Source: Ooceraea biroi (taxonomy: Eukaryota > Arthropoda > Insecta > Hymenoptera > Formicidae). Taken from it: a stretch of DNA of 64,000 nt. The position numbers were made by a program, and so were the translations under genes. Below, piece after piece: positions 1 to 12,338 of the stretch. How positions within the stretch are numbered: the stretch's first letter is position 1; the number at the start of each line of letters is the position of its first letter. Under the pieces are notes generated by a model, which was given only the letters and a program-made list of their open reading frames with translations, did not search any database and was not told the origin of the DNA. Location: the NCBI RefSeq assembly GCF_003672135.1, contig NC_039514.1, positions 1,178,001 to 1,242,000 of the forward strand, read 5' to 3'.

Positions 1-1164
1 TGATTCGTCGTCATGCCTGTCCGTGATTCGTGCGCCGCAAATTGTAATTTATGTATATTTGTATGCGAACGACCGTAAGGATCGTAATGACCTGTAATTT
101 CGCTCGCTGTGCATATAGTGGATGTAATGTAGTTATCTTGAAAACGACGTTACTTTGATAGATACATGTGAACGCTTAATTTGCGCGGAGCAGCGATGAT
201 GATGCTTCTGAAACATGTACATTATGTGCAAGCTCGAGTCAACAGGAATATTTTTAGCTTCTGGTTTCCTCTGTAATGATAGAGAGGAAGGACCGATAGA
301 GATTCGCGTGTAGCATTAATATTAATAACGATTATGTATAAATGAATGTGCGAGACTCTGCGTTCGTCTGCGTTTTACAGAACCTGGCCGTCTCTCCCCT
401 TCGGAAGAGTCTGCAGTAAACTGTAAATGACTGAACATTATTTTTAACGTGTGTTAGTTAATAGCGTTTATGGACATTCCAAAAAGACCTTCCAAAAAAA
501 AAGCAAACGAAGTAATCGCACCTCATAATCACACCGCGTACATACGTACATCATGGATTAGTATACATAGCAGCTTCGACGCCTTCTTTGTATTTAAATA
601 TAAATGTGTATACATATAAATATATGAAGAGTATCGCAAGGTCCAGCTTCTCCGACTGGCTGGTACCGACTACAGCTGGAACAGAGCGGTGTCGAATAAG
701 CAGGATTAAGTACGCTTGTGCGGACGATTCGTTTCGATGCGTTACGTTTTCCTTTTCTCGAGATCGTTACCTAATGCTGCTTTGTCTTGCTCTATTATTG
801 AGTCTATTGTGCCACGTCGGTTCAGTTTAATTCGATTTGATTGCAGTTTTTACACCGATTCACATATTGTCTTCAGCAATACTGGATAGAATGTTCGATT
901 GTGTTGGAGCTCGACGTCGCACGTAATCGATTCATCCTGCGCGCTTTCAAACACATAATCATCATCATGTAAAAGTCCTGATCATTGCTTCACGTACATA
1001 TCATAAGACCATGCCGATTCAGCGACCTGTAGTCTCCCTGTAGCGACCGATCAAGAGTAATTAAAGTAAGAAACGCAGCTTCCCCGCTTTGAATCCCTCT
1101 CGATCACTCAGTCATCGGTCGAGAACTGGCGGAAGAGATTTCCAGTTATTTCGAACATTTTGTA

Positions 1165-1166
<2 letters not shown>

Positions 1167-1206
<40 letters not shown>
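1167..1206. repeat. (TA)n microsatellite
   Basis: Uninterrupted alternating TA run of about 20 units. It creates spurious Tyr/Ile-repeat reading frames on both strands. Confidence 0.95.
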
Positions 1207-1210
<4 letters not shown>

Positions 1211-1650
1211 AGTGTGTTATTATATACTGCTAGAGAGAGAGAGAAAAAGAGAGTGTACATAAATATGCGCGCACACCTGCGCACATACGAACATACACGT
1301 ACACACACACATACGTACACACGAATTATTTATTACAATCCTGCAATTTCCAACCAGTCTAGGCAACCATTGCGGTGAATACTATAATATATACTAGTTT
1401 GAAAGAATAGTTTATCGAGTCGTTATTGAATGTTGCATAACGCTTCATTTCAAGATAAAATCGATAATGAGAAAATCGGCTAATGTGTCGAGCTAGCTGA
1501 GTCATTTGCGAAATTTTCCTAAAGTTTCCTTCTTTCGAATGACATGTGATTGGTATAGGCATTCAAGTGGCAAGAAGCTCTGTGTGTATATAAAAATATA
1601 CGCATACGCACGCAGATATTTATATATACACATTTAGTATACGTAAGAAA

Positions 1651-1683
1651 AAGAGAGAGAGAGAGAGAGAAAGAAAGAGAGAG
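1651..1683. repeat. GA-rich microsatellite
   Basis: Purine tract made mostly of GA dinucleotides with a few interrupting A residues. Confidence 0.9.
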
Positions 1684-2767
1684 TACAACGTTTTTGTCAT
1701 AATATGTACAATATATAATTCGTATATATATTAAATAGATTGATAATTGCTTTTTTGCATAATCCACAGTGCGATTGATGTTTTTCTAACTGTAAATCAA
1801 ACGTGTAACATAAGTTTCCATTAAAGATCGTCGGGCATTAAATACAATACAAATCGCACAGGGAAAATTGTACTAATTTCGAGACAGACAGGCTCGTCTT
1901 GCCCAGGACTACCGAAGAAGGCATGGATTGATTAATTCGACGCGGGGTTACTCTCGAAATTAATAATTGAAGACTAAATTTATATAGAAAACGGGCTCAT
2001 TTTAATATAGATAGAGAGGGAGAATTGGAGTAACATTTAGTATACGAGGAACATCGATCGTGAGATAACGCGATCCGAGTCTAACACATTACGTTAATAC
2101 AACAATGTACATCTAGTGCTTATGTTTAAGGAACAGAGCGCGACACGGCCATACAGGCTCGCATTTCACGCTCGATGTTTCTCCACAACGAATGCCTAAA
2201 GTTTCGTTCGTTACGTAATAATGTTACCTGTGCATCGCATAGGTAATTGTGCCACTAGAGTATAATTAATTACAATGACGCCGTAAACGAGGCGAGGGGC
2301 GACGCGTTTCCTAAATGTGAAATAGGATATAACTGATAGTTGTACAATATATGAGACACGGTGCACAAAAAGCGATTCTTGTTAAACGTTGGATGAGCAA
2401 AACGACACATAGACACGGCACATGTACACATATACACATACACTGTGCGTAGTTAATTAACAGATTTTTCTGATCTTCCTTTATAAACGTGTCGAGATAC
2501 GCAGAGTCACAAAGTTGCTATAGCTCGAGGAGGACGATTTGTCGATAACACACGAGGATTTTATACAAATTTTACAAATAAGTATAAAGAGATGTCTAAT
2601 ATTGATGTGAGACTATTCTAAATTTTACAATAACGATGATAACGATGTCATTTCGGCACCTCTCTCTCGTTCATTCGTAGTTCGAGCGTTTACCGTTTCA
2701 TTTATTTCGACGAATAACGCACATTTTGTGAACGATAGAAATTCCGTTTTTCTGAGACGAATAATTA

Positions 2768-2812
2768 ATATATATATATATATATTAATGATAAATAAAT
2801 AAATAAATAAAT
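2768..2812. repeat. Compound TA / AAAT microsatellite
   Basis: A short TA run is followed within a few bases by about five AAAT tetranucleotide units (2791-2812). Confidence 0.9.
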
Positions 2813-4095
2813 GGCGAAGTAAGACCAATCCCCTTTCTAATGTATCGTGACACGCGTAATGTATTATGTAATGATTCTGCATATACGATATTTATGATAA
2901 AGAAGCTATATACACGAGACTTACAGTAGTATCCAAAGAGTGTACAGATGCACTACGCGGCGTTGTGTGAATAATTTGTAATATTTTCTTTAAAAATTAC
3001 TTGCATCATGTACTTCGCGGTGAAATTCTAGGACGACGCGGTTCGCGGGGAACACGGCAGTTTCCACCAATAATTGTGACGACGTTGACAATGGGGAATC
3101 GGTGTGAAGGAGAAAAGGGAAGAGACAGGAAGCGAATCAGACCTTCGTCATATTTATTGCGAGAACAATACAGTATAACGAAAATGCGCGTCGATATGCG
3201 ATTCCGATTAAAGTGTCCATTTTAGAGAAAACTGTCGAGAGTTGTTTCGAGAGTTGTTGGAATCATAGAAATCGATGCACATTAAAGAGACTATAAAGGA
3301 GAATGATCCTCTGATCATTCCTATTATCTTGTTTTTTTTTACCACTTTCGACAGCTCTTTAATGAACAGTTTTAAGATTAGCATTCCATGTCATTATTCA
3401 AGAAACAGCACACATTTGTAAAACTAAAAAGAAATGCACGCGATGAAGGCATAAAGGATAAAGTGTGCATTTCTATATAAAATATAAAATAAATTTACAC
3501 GAAAGAGGGAGAGAGAAAGAAAGAGAGGAGCAGAGAGCGAAAGAGAGAAAGATTCAAAGGCTTTATGCGAGTAAATGTGCAGAAGCGTGGTTTACAAGAT
3601 AATTCCTAGTTATCTGATTAACGTTTGTCAACATACGATCATCACTATCGCTATGGTTGTTACTATTAACTTCTATTATTATTACTATGCAACTACTACC
3701 GATATATATATAGTATTATCGTTATCTTATTACTATACAGAAAACTTTAACGCTACCACTATTATCATTATAAATTGTCCTTGTAATTTTTATATGCCAA
3801 GTGTATACTTTAGTAAGTTAACGAAGAAGACAATGAAGGACAAGCCGCGCAGTAAATGTAACATAACGCTCGTTCGAATGGAAGAGAAAAGAACTAACGT
3901 TAACTGAGCTATGAGATATAAATATTGTATAAGAGGATTAATAATAATGACAATTATTATCATTATTATAATTATTATTAATTGCTTGAACAAAATCGTG
4001 AGCTAGCTGCCCACTTGTTCATGAGATTGACGCGAGAAGACTTATTGTTGTATAGATATTTCGTCATATTTATAATATTTTTGTTTTACCACATT

Positions 4096-4383
4096 TATTC
4101 AAAGTATCATTCTGTTGTTATCATTTAAAGTCGGTTCCTGTCTCTCCAAAATCGTCGAAAACGATTTTAATGTAGAAATGCTGAGAAACTGTCTTTTTAT
4201 CTTCAATTTTCTCTTTTTTGCAGTTGACATATATTTTTATTCTAAATATTATTCTGTTGTTATCATTTGAAGTCGGTTCCTGTCTCTCCAAAATCGTCGA
4301 AAACGATCATTTTAATGTAGAAATGCTGAGAAACTTTGTCTTTTTATCTTCAATTTTTTTCTTTTTTTGCAGTTGATACATAA
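4096..4383. repeat. Tandem duplication, two ~140-base copies
   Basis: A block of about 140 bases (roughly 4096-4232) is repeated directly after itself (roughly 4238-4383) with a few substitutions and small indels. Both copies contain the 20-mer TCGGTTCCTGTCTCTCCAAA and a terminal pyrimidine tract ending in TTTGCAG. No open frame crosses it. It lies about 450 bases upstream of the pallidin start codon. Confidence 0.85.
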
Positions 4384-4830
4384 TTCTTATTTTCATCGCT
4401 TTTCACATATCATGATGAATAATATATGTTTTTCTTTAAATTTATTTGAATACATAACTTCACAATCATGCAGTACACGTTTTCTAGATAGTGGTCCGCA
4501 TTTGCGCGTTCCAAAACTCTACGAAAAATGTATACTAACCTTTCTACATAGATGAGTTTAATTTAATTTAATTTGTATAAACAAGTACTGTTTATTTCTT
4601 GATTTATAACGGCGATTCTTGAGGAAATAGGATCAAAAAGAAAACGAATTAGCGTATAATATAAATGACATTAGCTACTACATCGTTTATAGCACATCAG
4701 AGAAATGGATTGACAGATATCAGCTGACAGACGTGTCGCAGTACAACTGTGTTGGATGCCAGGTTTTATACTTTTTATTTGCAGTAATTTTGCTTGATGC
4801 AACCGCGAATGAGGTAAAAAAAAACCAAAG

Positions 4831-5857
4831 ATGATGACCGACGTAGGCGAAGCTGAAGCGGCAGAGATTCGCTCGAGAACCGAGAAGCAAGAGAGGTAAC
4901 CTCCTACATTTGTTTACGTCAAACTGAACAAGTATCTTTATTCTCATTTTATAATTAGACAAAGGTGTTAACACATTGCTAATTTAAATCACTGTGTGCA
5001 ACGTTGTAAAAGAAAACATAATAAATTTTAAGTGACGCTTTTTGAGGTTAGAAAATCTATCAAAATAAGTATTTCCATTGCTTGGTGGTGTCAATTGCGG
5101 TAGTAAAGTGAAAATTTAGTTTGGTGCTTCGAGTGTAATACATTTTAATTTCTTAAAGCGACACTACAATTAATTTTAACGATCGCCATTTTATAATTTA
5201 ACAGTATTATTCATTCCTCGATAGCGAAGATACGTTGGATTTTTCGGAGGCGGCAGAAAAGTTGGCCGATGGTCTCTTGAGCATTTATCAGCCTCCATTA
5301 GAACAAGTTAAGAAGGAACTGTTTGAATTAACGTAAGTGTATATTATTGATGCAAATAGCAAAGATTTTTCTTCTGCCTGATTGTTCATACTATAACCGT
5401 CTTTCAGAAACAAACAAGAAGCTTTACTCACTCGAATGCAACTTAAAAACAAAAAGATAGAGGAAACGTTCGAAGATGTAGATTTACACGATATGGTAAG
5501 ATGGTGTATTTATGGTGCACTTGAAATATTAAAATTACCAGGATGACAGAAGAGATATATAGAAAAAAACGTGTTACAGTTTGCAACTATTAAGGTTTAT
5601 CAAGGAAAATTAGCACTAATAAGGAAAGAAATGATTAATATTCATGAGAGAACTTCCAAATTGAAGGTAACTTGCAAAACGTTTTTGCGAACGTGCCATT
5701 TCATGAAAAGTAAATTAAAAGTAAAATTACTTTACAGAAACGTGCTTTACGCTTGCAACAAATAAAACAGAAAGAAGCGTTGAACAAAGAGCAACAGCGA
5801 GAACAAGAATTGCGCAGAGAACAGGAACTAATTGGCAGGCCTATGGGCAATCAGTGA
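4831..5857 (+). CDS. BLOC1S6: BLOC-1 complex subunit 6 (pallidin)
   Basis: Small coiled-coil subunit of BLOC-1, the cytosolic complex that works in biogenesis of lysosome-related organelles and endosomal sorting. Five exons join in frame: 4831-4895, 5225-5332, 5408-5495, 5580-5666 and 5738-5857, giving 155 residues. The N-terminus is acidic (MMTDVGEAEAAE). The middle is helical, with a segment like LADGLLSIYQPPLEQVKKEL. The C-terminus is a long charged helix rich in Gln, Glu and Arg that ends in ELIGRPMGNQ, closely resembling the pallidin tail of vertebrates. The second exon must use the acceptor before 5225; a nearer upstream AG at 5203-5204 would break the frame. Family assignment rests on remembered similarity, mainly in the C-terminal helix, and on the usual small size. 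Confidence 0.85.
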
Positions 5858-5881
5858 TTTCTAAAACTTGAAAATAATCTA

Positions 5882-5887
5882 ATTAAA
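5882..5887 (+). terminator. Poly(A) signal ATTAAA of BLOC1S6
   Basis: ATTAAA hexamer 25 bases after the pallidin stop codon, on the same strand. Confidence 0.45.
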
Positions 5888-6178
5888 GCTGATCTAAGCA
5901 TTACTTATATAAGAGAAATATACATAGAATATATATGTAATATATAAAATAAGATAATACGTAAAGTTGCCATGTAATGAGTTTTACGCAGCTGTAGTTA
6001 TGCATCCATGTCAACAATACTGAATGATGGGTTGCCATTCTACAGGCGTAGACTTTAGTGTTTGACGATAATGCAGGTGTTCAAGATAAAAAAAAAGAAA
6101 AGAACAAACGAAGCATCAGAAAGTTGAATTTATTGTAGAGTTTTAAGCATGCATTAAATATAGGTTAAGCCTTAGAGT

Positions 6179-6394
6179 CTAGATTAGTTTAGGTTGTAAT
6201 TGGGTCGCATACTTGTCCAGAAAGGTTATAATAAATCGATTAATCTTACCAAAATTTCTCTCAGACTCGCATAGTCTTGTTGTCTCTTCACAATCGTCAA
6301 TTATTTCGAATAAGTAAAAAGAACGTTTTGGTTTCGCATTTTCAAGGTTAAGATCGTCTGCGTCACATCTAGATATTCGTGCATCATGACTCAT
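6179..6394 (-). CDS. Small unrecognised reading frame, possible last exon
   Basis: A 71-residue frame on the minus strand begins with a true ATG (MSHDARIS) and ends at 6179. It stays open upstream to a good splice-acceptor-like sequence (pyrimidine tract plus CAG, exon boundary near 6435), so it may be the last exon of a longer gene rather than a whole one. A minus-strand AATAAA lies about 45 bases past the stop (6128-6133). The product is charged, has four cysteines, and ends FLDKYATQLQPKLI. I do not recognise a domain and found no partner exon upstream. It could be a chance open frame; the poly(A) signal and acceptor are the only support. Confidence 0.3.
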   Translation of the reverse strand: MSHDARISRCDADDLNLENAKPKRSFYLFEIIDDCEETTRLCESERNFGKINRFIITFLDKYATQLQPKLI

Positions 6395-6435
6395 CTTGAG
6401 GGTTGCGGTTAACAGTACTTGACATGTGAGAATAT

Positions 6436-9400
6436 CTGTGAAAAATTAAGCGCAAAACAATATAAAAGGTAATAATAAGAGTAGTTAAATAATAACATCA
6501 ATATAATAACTTATTATTATATAATAAATTATATATTAAATTATTCATTTAAAAAGATCATCATTTGTTAGCTTTTAGCGCTTTTAGTCATATTTGGTCA
6601 TGGTGCACGAACATCTAGATAGGACACGTTCGATGCAATGTGCCTAACTTCAGACGGAGGAATATATATGACATCTGGGAGAATCGAGACGACGTCCACA
6701 TTGGATATCGCGTATTGTTTGAGGCAACTTCACGGTATTGTCGCGTTTCTCTACTTTTGTCCGCGAGCGTGTACCTGTACTTTCCTTCGGACCGTCGGAC
6801 GGTTTACGCTTTTTTGACTGTAAAACCTATCGAGAAGTGCGACTGCTGTGTAACGTGCTACGAAAACAGGAACCATTCGCGGTGAGTCTCGAGGATAACT
6901 TGTAACGGAGAGTGCAGTGCGATTGTGAGATCGACCGTTGCGCTGTTACGCGTTCCTGCCCGTTTTCTGGCTTTGCCAAAATCTTTGCATTTTCACGCGA
7001 CCGTGCTAGGAACAGCGTGCGCTTTCCAGGAAGAGCGTCATTTCGCGCGGACGCACTCCACGCGAGGTAAGGTTAAGCTTACGTCCAGGTACGTACGCCT
7101 CGCGCTACACCAGAGTATCGTCGAGTTGATCGGCGCACGGGGACAAACACATTGTCCTCAGTCAACGTTCAAGAAGAACATTCGTATCGGCTACATTCCA
7201 GGTGAACGCAGATACGTGTTTGAGTGAAGTTCCATCTCGCCAGTGTTAAGGTTATCGCAGATTCATGAGCAGTGTTATCGAAGGGATCCTCTATTGCAGT
7301 AATCGTCATTTGTTACTCGACGTTTCGCCGATACTGCTCGGTAACGTTACCGCCGCTGACAGTAACGATATTTTATCAAACCTTATCGGACACGGTAACT
7401 GATTACGACTATGTGAAACTAGACTGTTTTCTCGCGCGGCGAAACTACTCTTGTATCAGCGTACTACGAAAGCCGCACGCTGCGGCTTCAAGTGAATTTT
7501 GTGTCCTAAGCCTCAGTAATTTTCCGCTGAAAATGTAGCACAGATTAATATTGGAGATATAGGTCATTATCGTCAGATTCTTGTTTTGTAACGAGAAGAC
7601 ATTTTCTCACGAAGGTGAGAGAACAATCGACCGTTGCCCGACTGTGATACCGTATTTTTATTATTCAGAGTAATACTAATTTTTTAAACGACAAATTGCT
7701 TAAACTGATGTTCCGGAATATCGCACTGATCTTCATGCAGTAGGCCTGATTTGTTCGTACTTATTAGATCGGAACTCATTACGTTGCACTACATTTGAAG
7801 GAAAGTGAAAGTAAATACGTACTTTCTTTTCTTCTCTAATAATAATTTCCATTTGTTTTAGATACGTTATATATAATTTAGAGAGAAATTAAAGCTACAT
7901 TTCTCTTGAGTGAAATTAAGTTAATTTCCAACTGTTGATTTTCAAAGGAATGGCGTATGAAGGCACTGCGAGTAGTCAGTTTTTTCAGTTAGTTTTTCAT
8001 TATCGTTCACTATATATATATATTACGTACATATACATATACAGTAGACAAATACGTGATGTTTGTATTTTATGCTCGGAACTAGGACAATACGCGGAAA
8101 AATACGCGCGAGCGAGGACACGCTTTCGCGACGTCGCGCGAAATCCTTTTCCTTCGATATGTCGTTCTCTGGCCAAATATGTAAGACTGACGTCACGCTT
8201 CCCTGTAAGAGTATAAGGACGCCCACCAGAATCGCGCTTCCCTGTCATTTGTCCTCCTCGCAAATGCGAGGAACATAGACCCTCCTTCGGATTGACAAGT
8301 ACATATATTTGCGAGCGCGCGCGTTTTCTCACCTGATAATCAGTAAGTTTGATCGATCAGGAAGCTTGTTCACTCACACATTCATTCACTCATTCACTCA
8401 ATAAGCGTGAATCTAAATGCAAAGTGCAAAATTCGATCGATTTTTAGGCAAGCGCCACGAGGAGGTCCTCGAACTCTGAAGGAAACCTGCGAAGCCTCAA
8501 TTGTGCAGCAATTCTCTATTAATAACAATGAATAACTGGGAATGCGATCGTACATCGAGATAAAATGAAATTCGCGGGCGTTACATGGCGGAGCATTACG
8601 TAGTCGCTGGCCACGAGGCACCCACGTCGCGATGATCAGCAGCGACGATCGCTCAAAGCCAAGGGCTTCACCTGAGGGGACACGGCGCGCGTAGGCAGCC
8701 GTAGGTAGACGAAAATCAAATCCAAAATGTTAGCGTGAGTCAGCTCGGGCGGCAAGCTTTAACTGTTTCTAGGTAAAAAGCGACTTTCCGCCTGGCCGTG
8801 CTCTTTCGATTACTCGCCGAAAGGAAAGGGTGCGCGCGTTATATAGTCTTCCGTCTGGCGCGGGTCCAGTCGTCGAAGGCAAAAGTAGTATCAGCGATCA
8901 GTCAAAGTTGGTGCGTCGGTGGCGTGGACTTTGAGAAAATCGCACGGCTGCGCGATGCACGCGCCCGCGTTCCCTCGCCTGGTCTCCTCGGTGCTCTCCC
9001 AGTTTACGAGTCGCAACCGGCAGACAGACAACAACCAGGAAGCGACCAACAGCCACCGACGTACGTCGATACGCGAAGACCGGTGGTGGGTAGCGGTAGT
9101 GCGACTCGGTATCGTAATTGACCTCCACCTCCATGTTTCAAACTATTTTCGATGGTCTTGGCTAACTTTAGCGATTCCGCGTTGTGGCGGCCGGTTTGCG
9201 CCGCGAGTTTACGCGTTCACGCGGTCCTTCTTCATCCTCGGGGATTCCGAGCGTCATACGAGCGCGCTGCTTGCTAGCAACACCTTGTGTACCGCACGTA
9301 CCCATACATACACACACTTTTGCTGATATTGTTACCATCAGGAATTGATACGGCGCCTGATAGTGATAGTACACGTGTGCCTTTTCTGTGATCGATACGT

Positions 9401-9751
9401 TTAAATAATTAATGATACGCATGCGGGAGACACAAGCGTTCATGCCGCATCACGACAATACCGCGGAGAAAGATCTAAGGAAAGCTGGAAAAGTTGCCGC
9501 ATCACAGGGTCCTCCTCGAGCGTTTGCTCGAGGTGGCATGACGGTATTTCATAACGTTGAGCTGCGATCGCACGTCTCTTGGTAACGTTGCATTACGTTA
9601 CGTCGCATTACGACACTAACGTACCGATTCGTCGGCTGATTAATAATCGTCTCGCTCCCGCATAATAAATGGGGATACTAATAAGGATACTCGTCTCTGT
9701 TGTGTTCGACAGGTGGTTTCCTAAGCCCTCCACGATCCACACTCGCAAACA
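6436..9751. other. Non-coding interval upstream of DNAJB6, with probable 5' UTR exons
   Basis: No supported protein gene. The interval contains several donor-like sites, for example GTGAGT after 6881 and after 8732. An acceptor before 9713 places the DNAJB6 start codon 39 bases inside an exon. It is therefore likely to hold alternative promoters and untranslated first exons of DNAJB6. Open frames of 70-135 codons in this more CpG-rich sequence show no family resemblance. Confidence 0.45.
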
Positions 9752-12000
9752 ATGGTCGATTACTACAAAGTGCTCGAGGTACAGCGAACCGCTAGCAGCG
9801 CTGATATCAAAAAGGCGTAAGTTCAATCCGTTCGTTAAAGTTTATTTACGTCGCGCACGGCAATGACATAAATGCGTATTGCGAATGTCTAATATGAATC
9901 TTACGAAACGCCCGCAGCCGCTACCGAGATCGCGCGTCCGTTTTTAATAAGCTCCTACGCCAGCGCAATATCCGCTAACGCATAATTCGTTCTGTAGGTA
10001 TAGAAAGTTGGCATTGAAATGGCATCCGGACAAGAATCCAGACAATTTGGAAGAAGCGAACAGAAGATTCAAGGAGCTCTCGGAAGCTTACGAGGTCCTG
10101 AGCGATGGTAAGTGAGCGCGTAACGATTATTCCGAGCAACGATCACGATTTCTGATCGAGGACGCATCACTTTTTTTTATTCTTGTACCAGCGAGAAGCG
10201 ATTTTTCAAAGTAAGAAAGACGCAACACACTTGATACTCTGGAACACGCGCTGTATCCGACTTGATGATTCAATTCCACAAATTGCATACCAATTCAGAA
10301 TTCTAGGATCGAACTGTAGCAATTGTAGTTGTCGTGAAATTCGAAAGACCGGGCGCCGAGCGAGAAGTATATGATCTGATACGTGTATGAGAGAGAGAGA
10401 GAGAAGATCGGGACGATATGGAAAATCTTTCCAGATGTGAAGAGACGCACTTACGATCAGCACTTGTATCAGAAGGCGGCGTCAAGGCCCGGCCGTGGAT
10501 TCACCTTCCGGAGTTTCTTTGATTCTCCCTTCCAACGATACTTCGGTACCGCTTGAAAGCAAAATACGATTTGCAGAGTGATCAAAGCATTGTGTTTATA
10601 GTTTCCTTTTCTTCTTTTAATTGCCTCAGTGCTGCCACGGGATACTTCTTGAGCGTCTCTTCTCCGCTTCCTCCAGAAAATTTTGACGATTCCCTCCTAG
10701 GCGAGGCCGGCTAAAATTCACAATCAAAATTGACAACTTTGAGTTGCGCTTTGAGTTATCCAGGCACGGCTATCCATAAAAAAATCGCGCGAGTGTGCTC
10801 TGTAATCCATAATCATTATAAATATCTTGTAAATATCGTCAATTAATACGGTTATACCTTCGCAGTATCACTCATTCTCCTCGTCTCTTTGAAGAGAAGG
10901 CAGCCACATAAAATTTTCAAGTTTTCCCCGACATAGTGTCACGCCGAATAACCACACGTTACAGTTAACCATGCCTGCATTCTACTGTCAGCGTGTTCTA
11001 ACAACCAGCGAATAACTCGAGAAACGTTAGATTTTGATGAAAAATTCAACTCGTTAATAGTATTAAGCTAAACGACATAGTCACAAACACTGGGAAGCAA
11101 CACACGATAAATCATTAAACAAGCTCTCCACGAGATTTTTCTCATGTTGTATTCTAATTTACCAGTCAATTACTGTAATGACTAACCTCTGACAAGCCTC
11201 GCTTATTGAATTTTGGTTGGAGGAACAAATCTGCCGATTCCAGAACGGAGAATCGATAGGAGTGCTAATCGAACGCTAAATTTTCAGAGAAGAAGAGGCG
11301 CGTTTACGATCAGTATGGCAAGGAAGGTCTTCAAATGCCCGGCGGGAAACGCCGTCACGGAGACGATTTCGATCCACACTTTGCCAGCACGTTCGTCTTC
11401 AGAGATCCCGAGGAGGTATTCAGGGAATTTTTCGAAGGATCGCCGTTCGAGGATCTGCTCGCCGGTAAGAGACACGAAGATGAAAAGTCTTGCGGAATTG
11501 CACAAGAAAAAATGGACACGCCAAGGTGTCGTTGATTTGTGCAGGTTTTCATGGTGGCGGTTCCCGAAGAGGTACTACGGGAAGACATGGTCACTCGGCT
11601 AATAACAGTTTGAGTACTTCCTTCTTCGGGCCCTTTGGATTCGGATTTCGCCTGCCGTTCGATCTTATGGACAATGCCGGCGCCACGGGGAACTTCACCT
11701 CTTTCAACACCTTTACCAGCTTCGATGGTGCAAGTGGTGGTAGCGCTATGAAGCGTACCAGTACCTCCACTCGTTTCATCGACGGGAAAAAGATTACGAC
11801 GAAAAAGTGAGTCTTGACGCAACGTGTATTTAATGCAAAATTGAACTGGATCATACGCGTACACACGTTTTAATTCGTTTTTCTCGTGTGTCTTTTACAG
11901 GGTCTTCGAAAATGGGAAAGAAACGATAATGTCTTACGAAAACGACGTACTGAAATCAAAGACGGTGAACGGCGTGCCACAATCAATAACGTACAGTTAA
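9752..12000 (+). CDS. DNAJB6: DnaJ homolog subfamily B member 6-like co-chaperone (Mrj)
   Basis: Class B J-protein that stimulates Hsp70 ATPase and, in the DNAJB6 family, suppresses aggregation of polyglutamine and amyloid clients. Exons: 9752-9816, 9998-10107, then either 10435-10545 or 11288-11464, then 11545-11806 and 11901-12000. With the 11288 exon the product is 237 residues; with the 10435 exon, 215. The J domain starts MVDYYKVLEV and carries the HPD motif at residues 31-33 (KWHPDKNPD). A Gly/Phe-rich region and a Ser/Thr-rich region (around NFTSFNTFTSFDG) follow, then the conserved tail FIDGKKITTKKVFENGKE. This order is the DNAJB6/B8 hallmark. Alternative exons and an alternative C-terminus are listed separately. 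The J-domain family is certain; the subfamily rests on the Ser/Thr stretch and the VFENG tail. Confidence 0.9.
10435..10545 (+). other. DNAJB6: DNAJB6 alternative exon 3a
   Basis: A 111-base segment preceded by TTTCCAG enters in phase 1 and leaves in phase 1, exactly like exon 3b at 11288-11464. It encodes a second version of J-domain helix IV (DVKRRTYDQHLYQK) followed by GRGFTFRSFFDSPFQRYF, a Gly/Phe segment. The donor (CTTCG/GTACCG) is weak. If unspliced, the frame ends at TGA 10556-10558 after three more residues, so it could also act as a short terminal exon. Confidence 0.75.
11288..11464 (+). other. DNAJB6: DNAJB6 alternative exon 3b (canonical)
   Basis: 177 bases, acceptor TTTTCAG, donor GTAAGA, phase 1 in and phase 1 out. 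It encodes EKKRRVYDQYGKEGLQMPGG, the usual J-domain end, and then a Phe-rich stretch (STFVFRDPEEVFREFFEG) typical of the DNAJB6 G/F region. Confidence 0.85.
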
Positions 12001-12338
12001 AACACATCTCATTCGCTCGATCTCTCCTTGGCAATTGAGAAATTCCTGTCGTCACAATTCGAACACCTGCTGAAATGAGTACTTGGTTATCCTCGCGTTG
12101 GTATCTCCCGAGACACACCAGTTCCTCTCTTCTCTCGCAGTCGTTTCCTGTCGTTTCGTCGTGAATTTAACATCAACGTTCTTAAACGCCGGAATTGACA
12201 ATCGATAACAGTGAGATAGGCTCAATAAGGCCCGAGTGATCGGAGCGTAAATAATTGGAATTTACATAAAGCAAGAGCGAACATCGCCTCGTACGAGATT
12301 TGATCCTCCGTCATCTCGTTTGTTTATGTGTGTGTTAG

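Larger units (their letters stand above)
1..4830. other. Gene-free AT-rich interval, possibly 3' UTR of a gene to the left
   Basis: No reading frame here has recognisable protein similarity, and the short open frames are low-complexity or begin at non-ATG codons. The stretch holds TA, GA and AAAT microsatellites, purine-rich runs (about 3504-3553) and a tandem duplication at 4096-4383. It could include the 3' untranslated region of a gene beyond the left edge, but I see no coding exon that would prove this. Confidence 0.5.

Noticed and set aside
588..1767. Short open frames on both strands near the left edge
   Set aside because: They are microsatellite translations (Tyr/Ile runs) or begin at non-ATG codons.
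6925..7227. 100-codon plus-strand frame upstream of DNAJB6
   Set aside because: No family resemblance. It begins at a non-ATG codon and fits better as 5' untranslated or promoter sequence.
8725..8732. ATG followed by a GTGAGT donor as an upstream DNAJB6 coding exon
   Set aside because: Spliced to the acceptor before 9713 it reads out of frame with the J-domain start, so it would be at most an upstream open frame.
11355..11864. 169-codon minus-strand open frame over DNAJB6 exons
   Set aside because: It crosses exon and intron boundaries of the plus-strand DNAJB6 gene and has no recognisable similarity.
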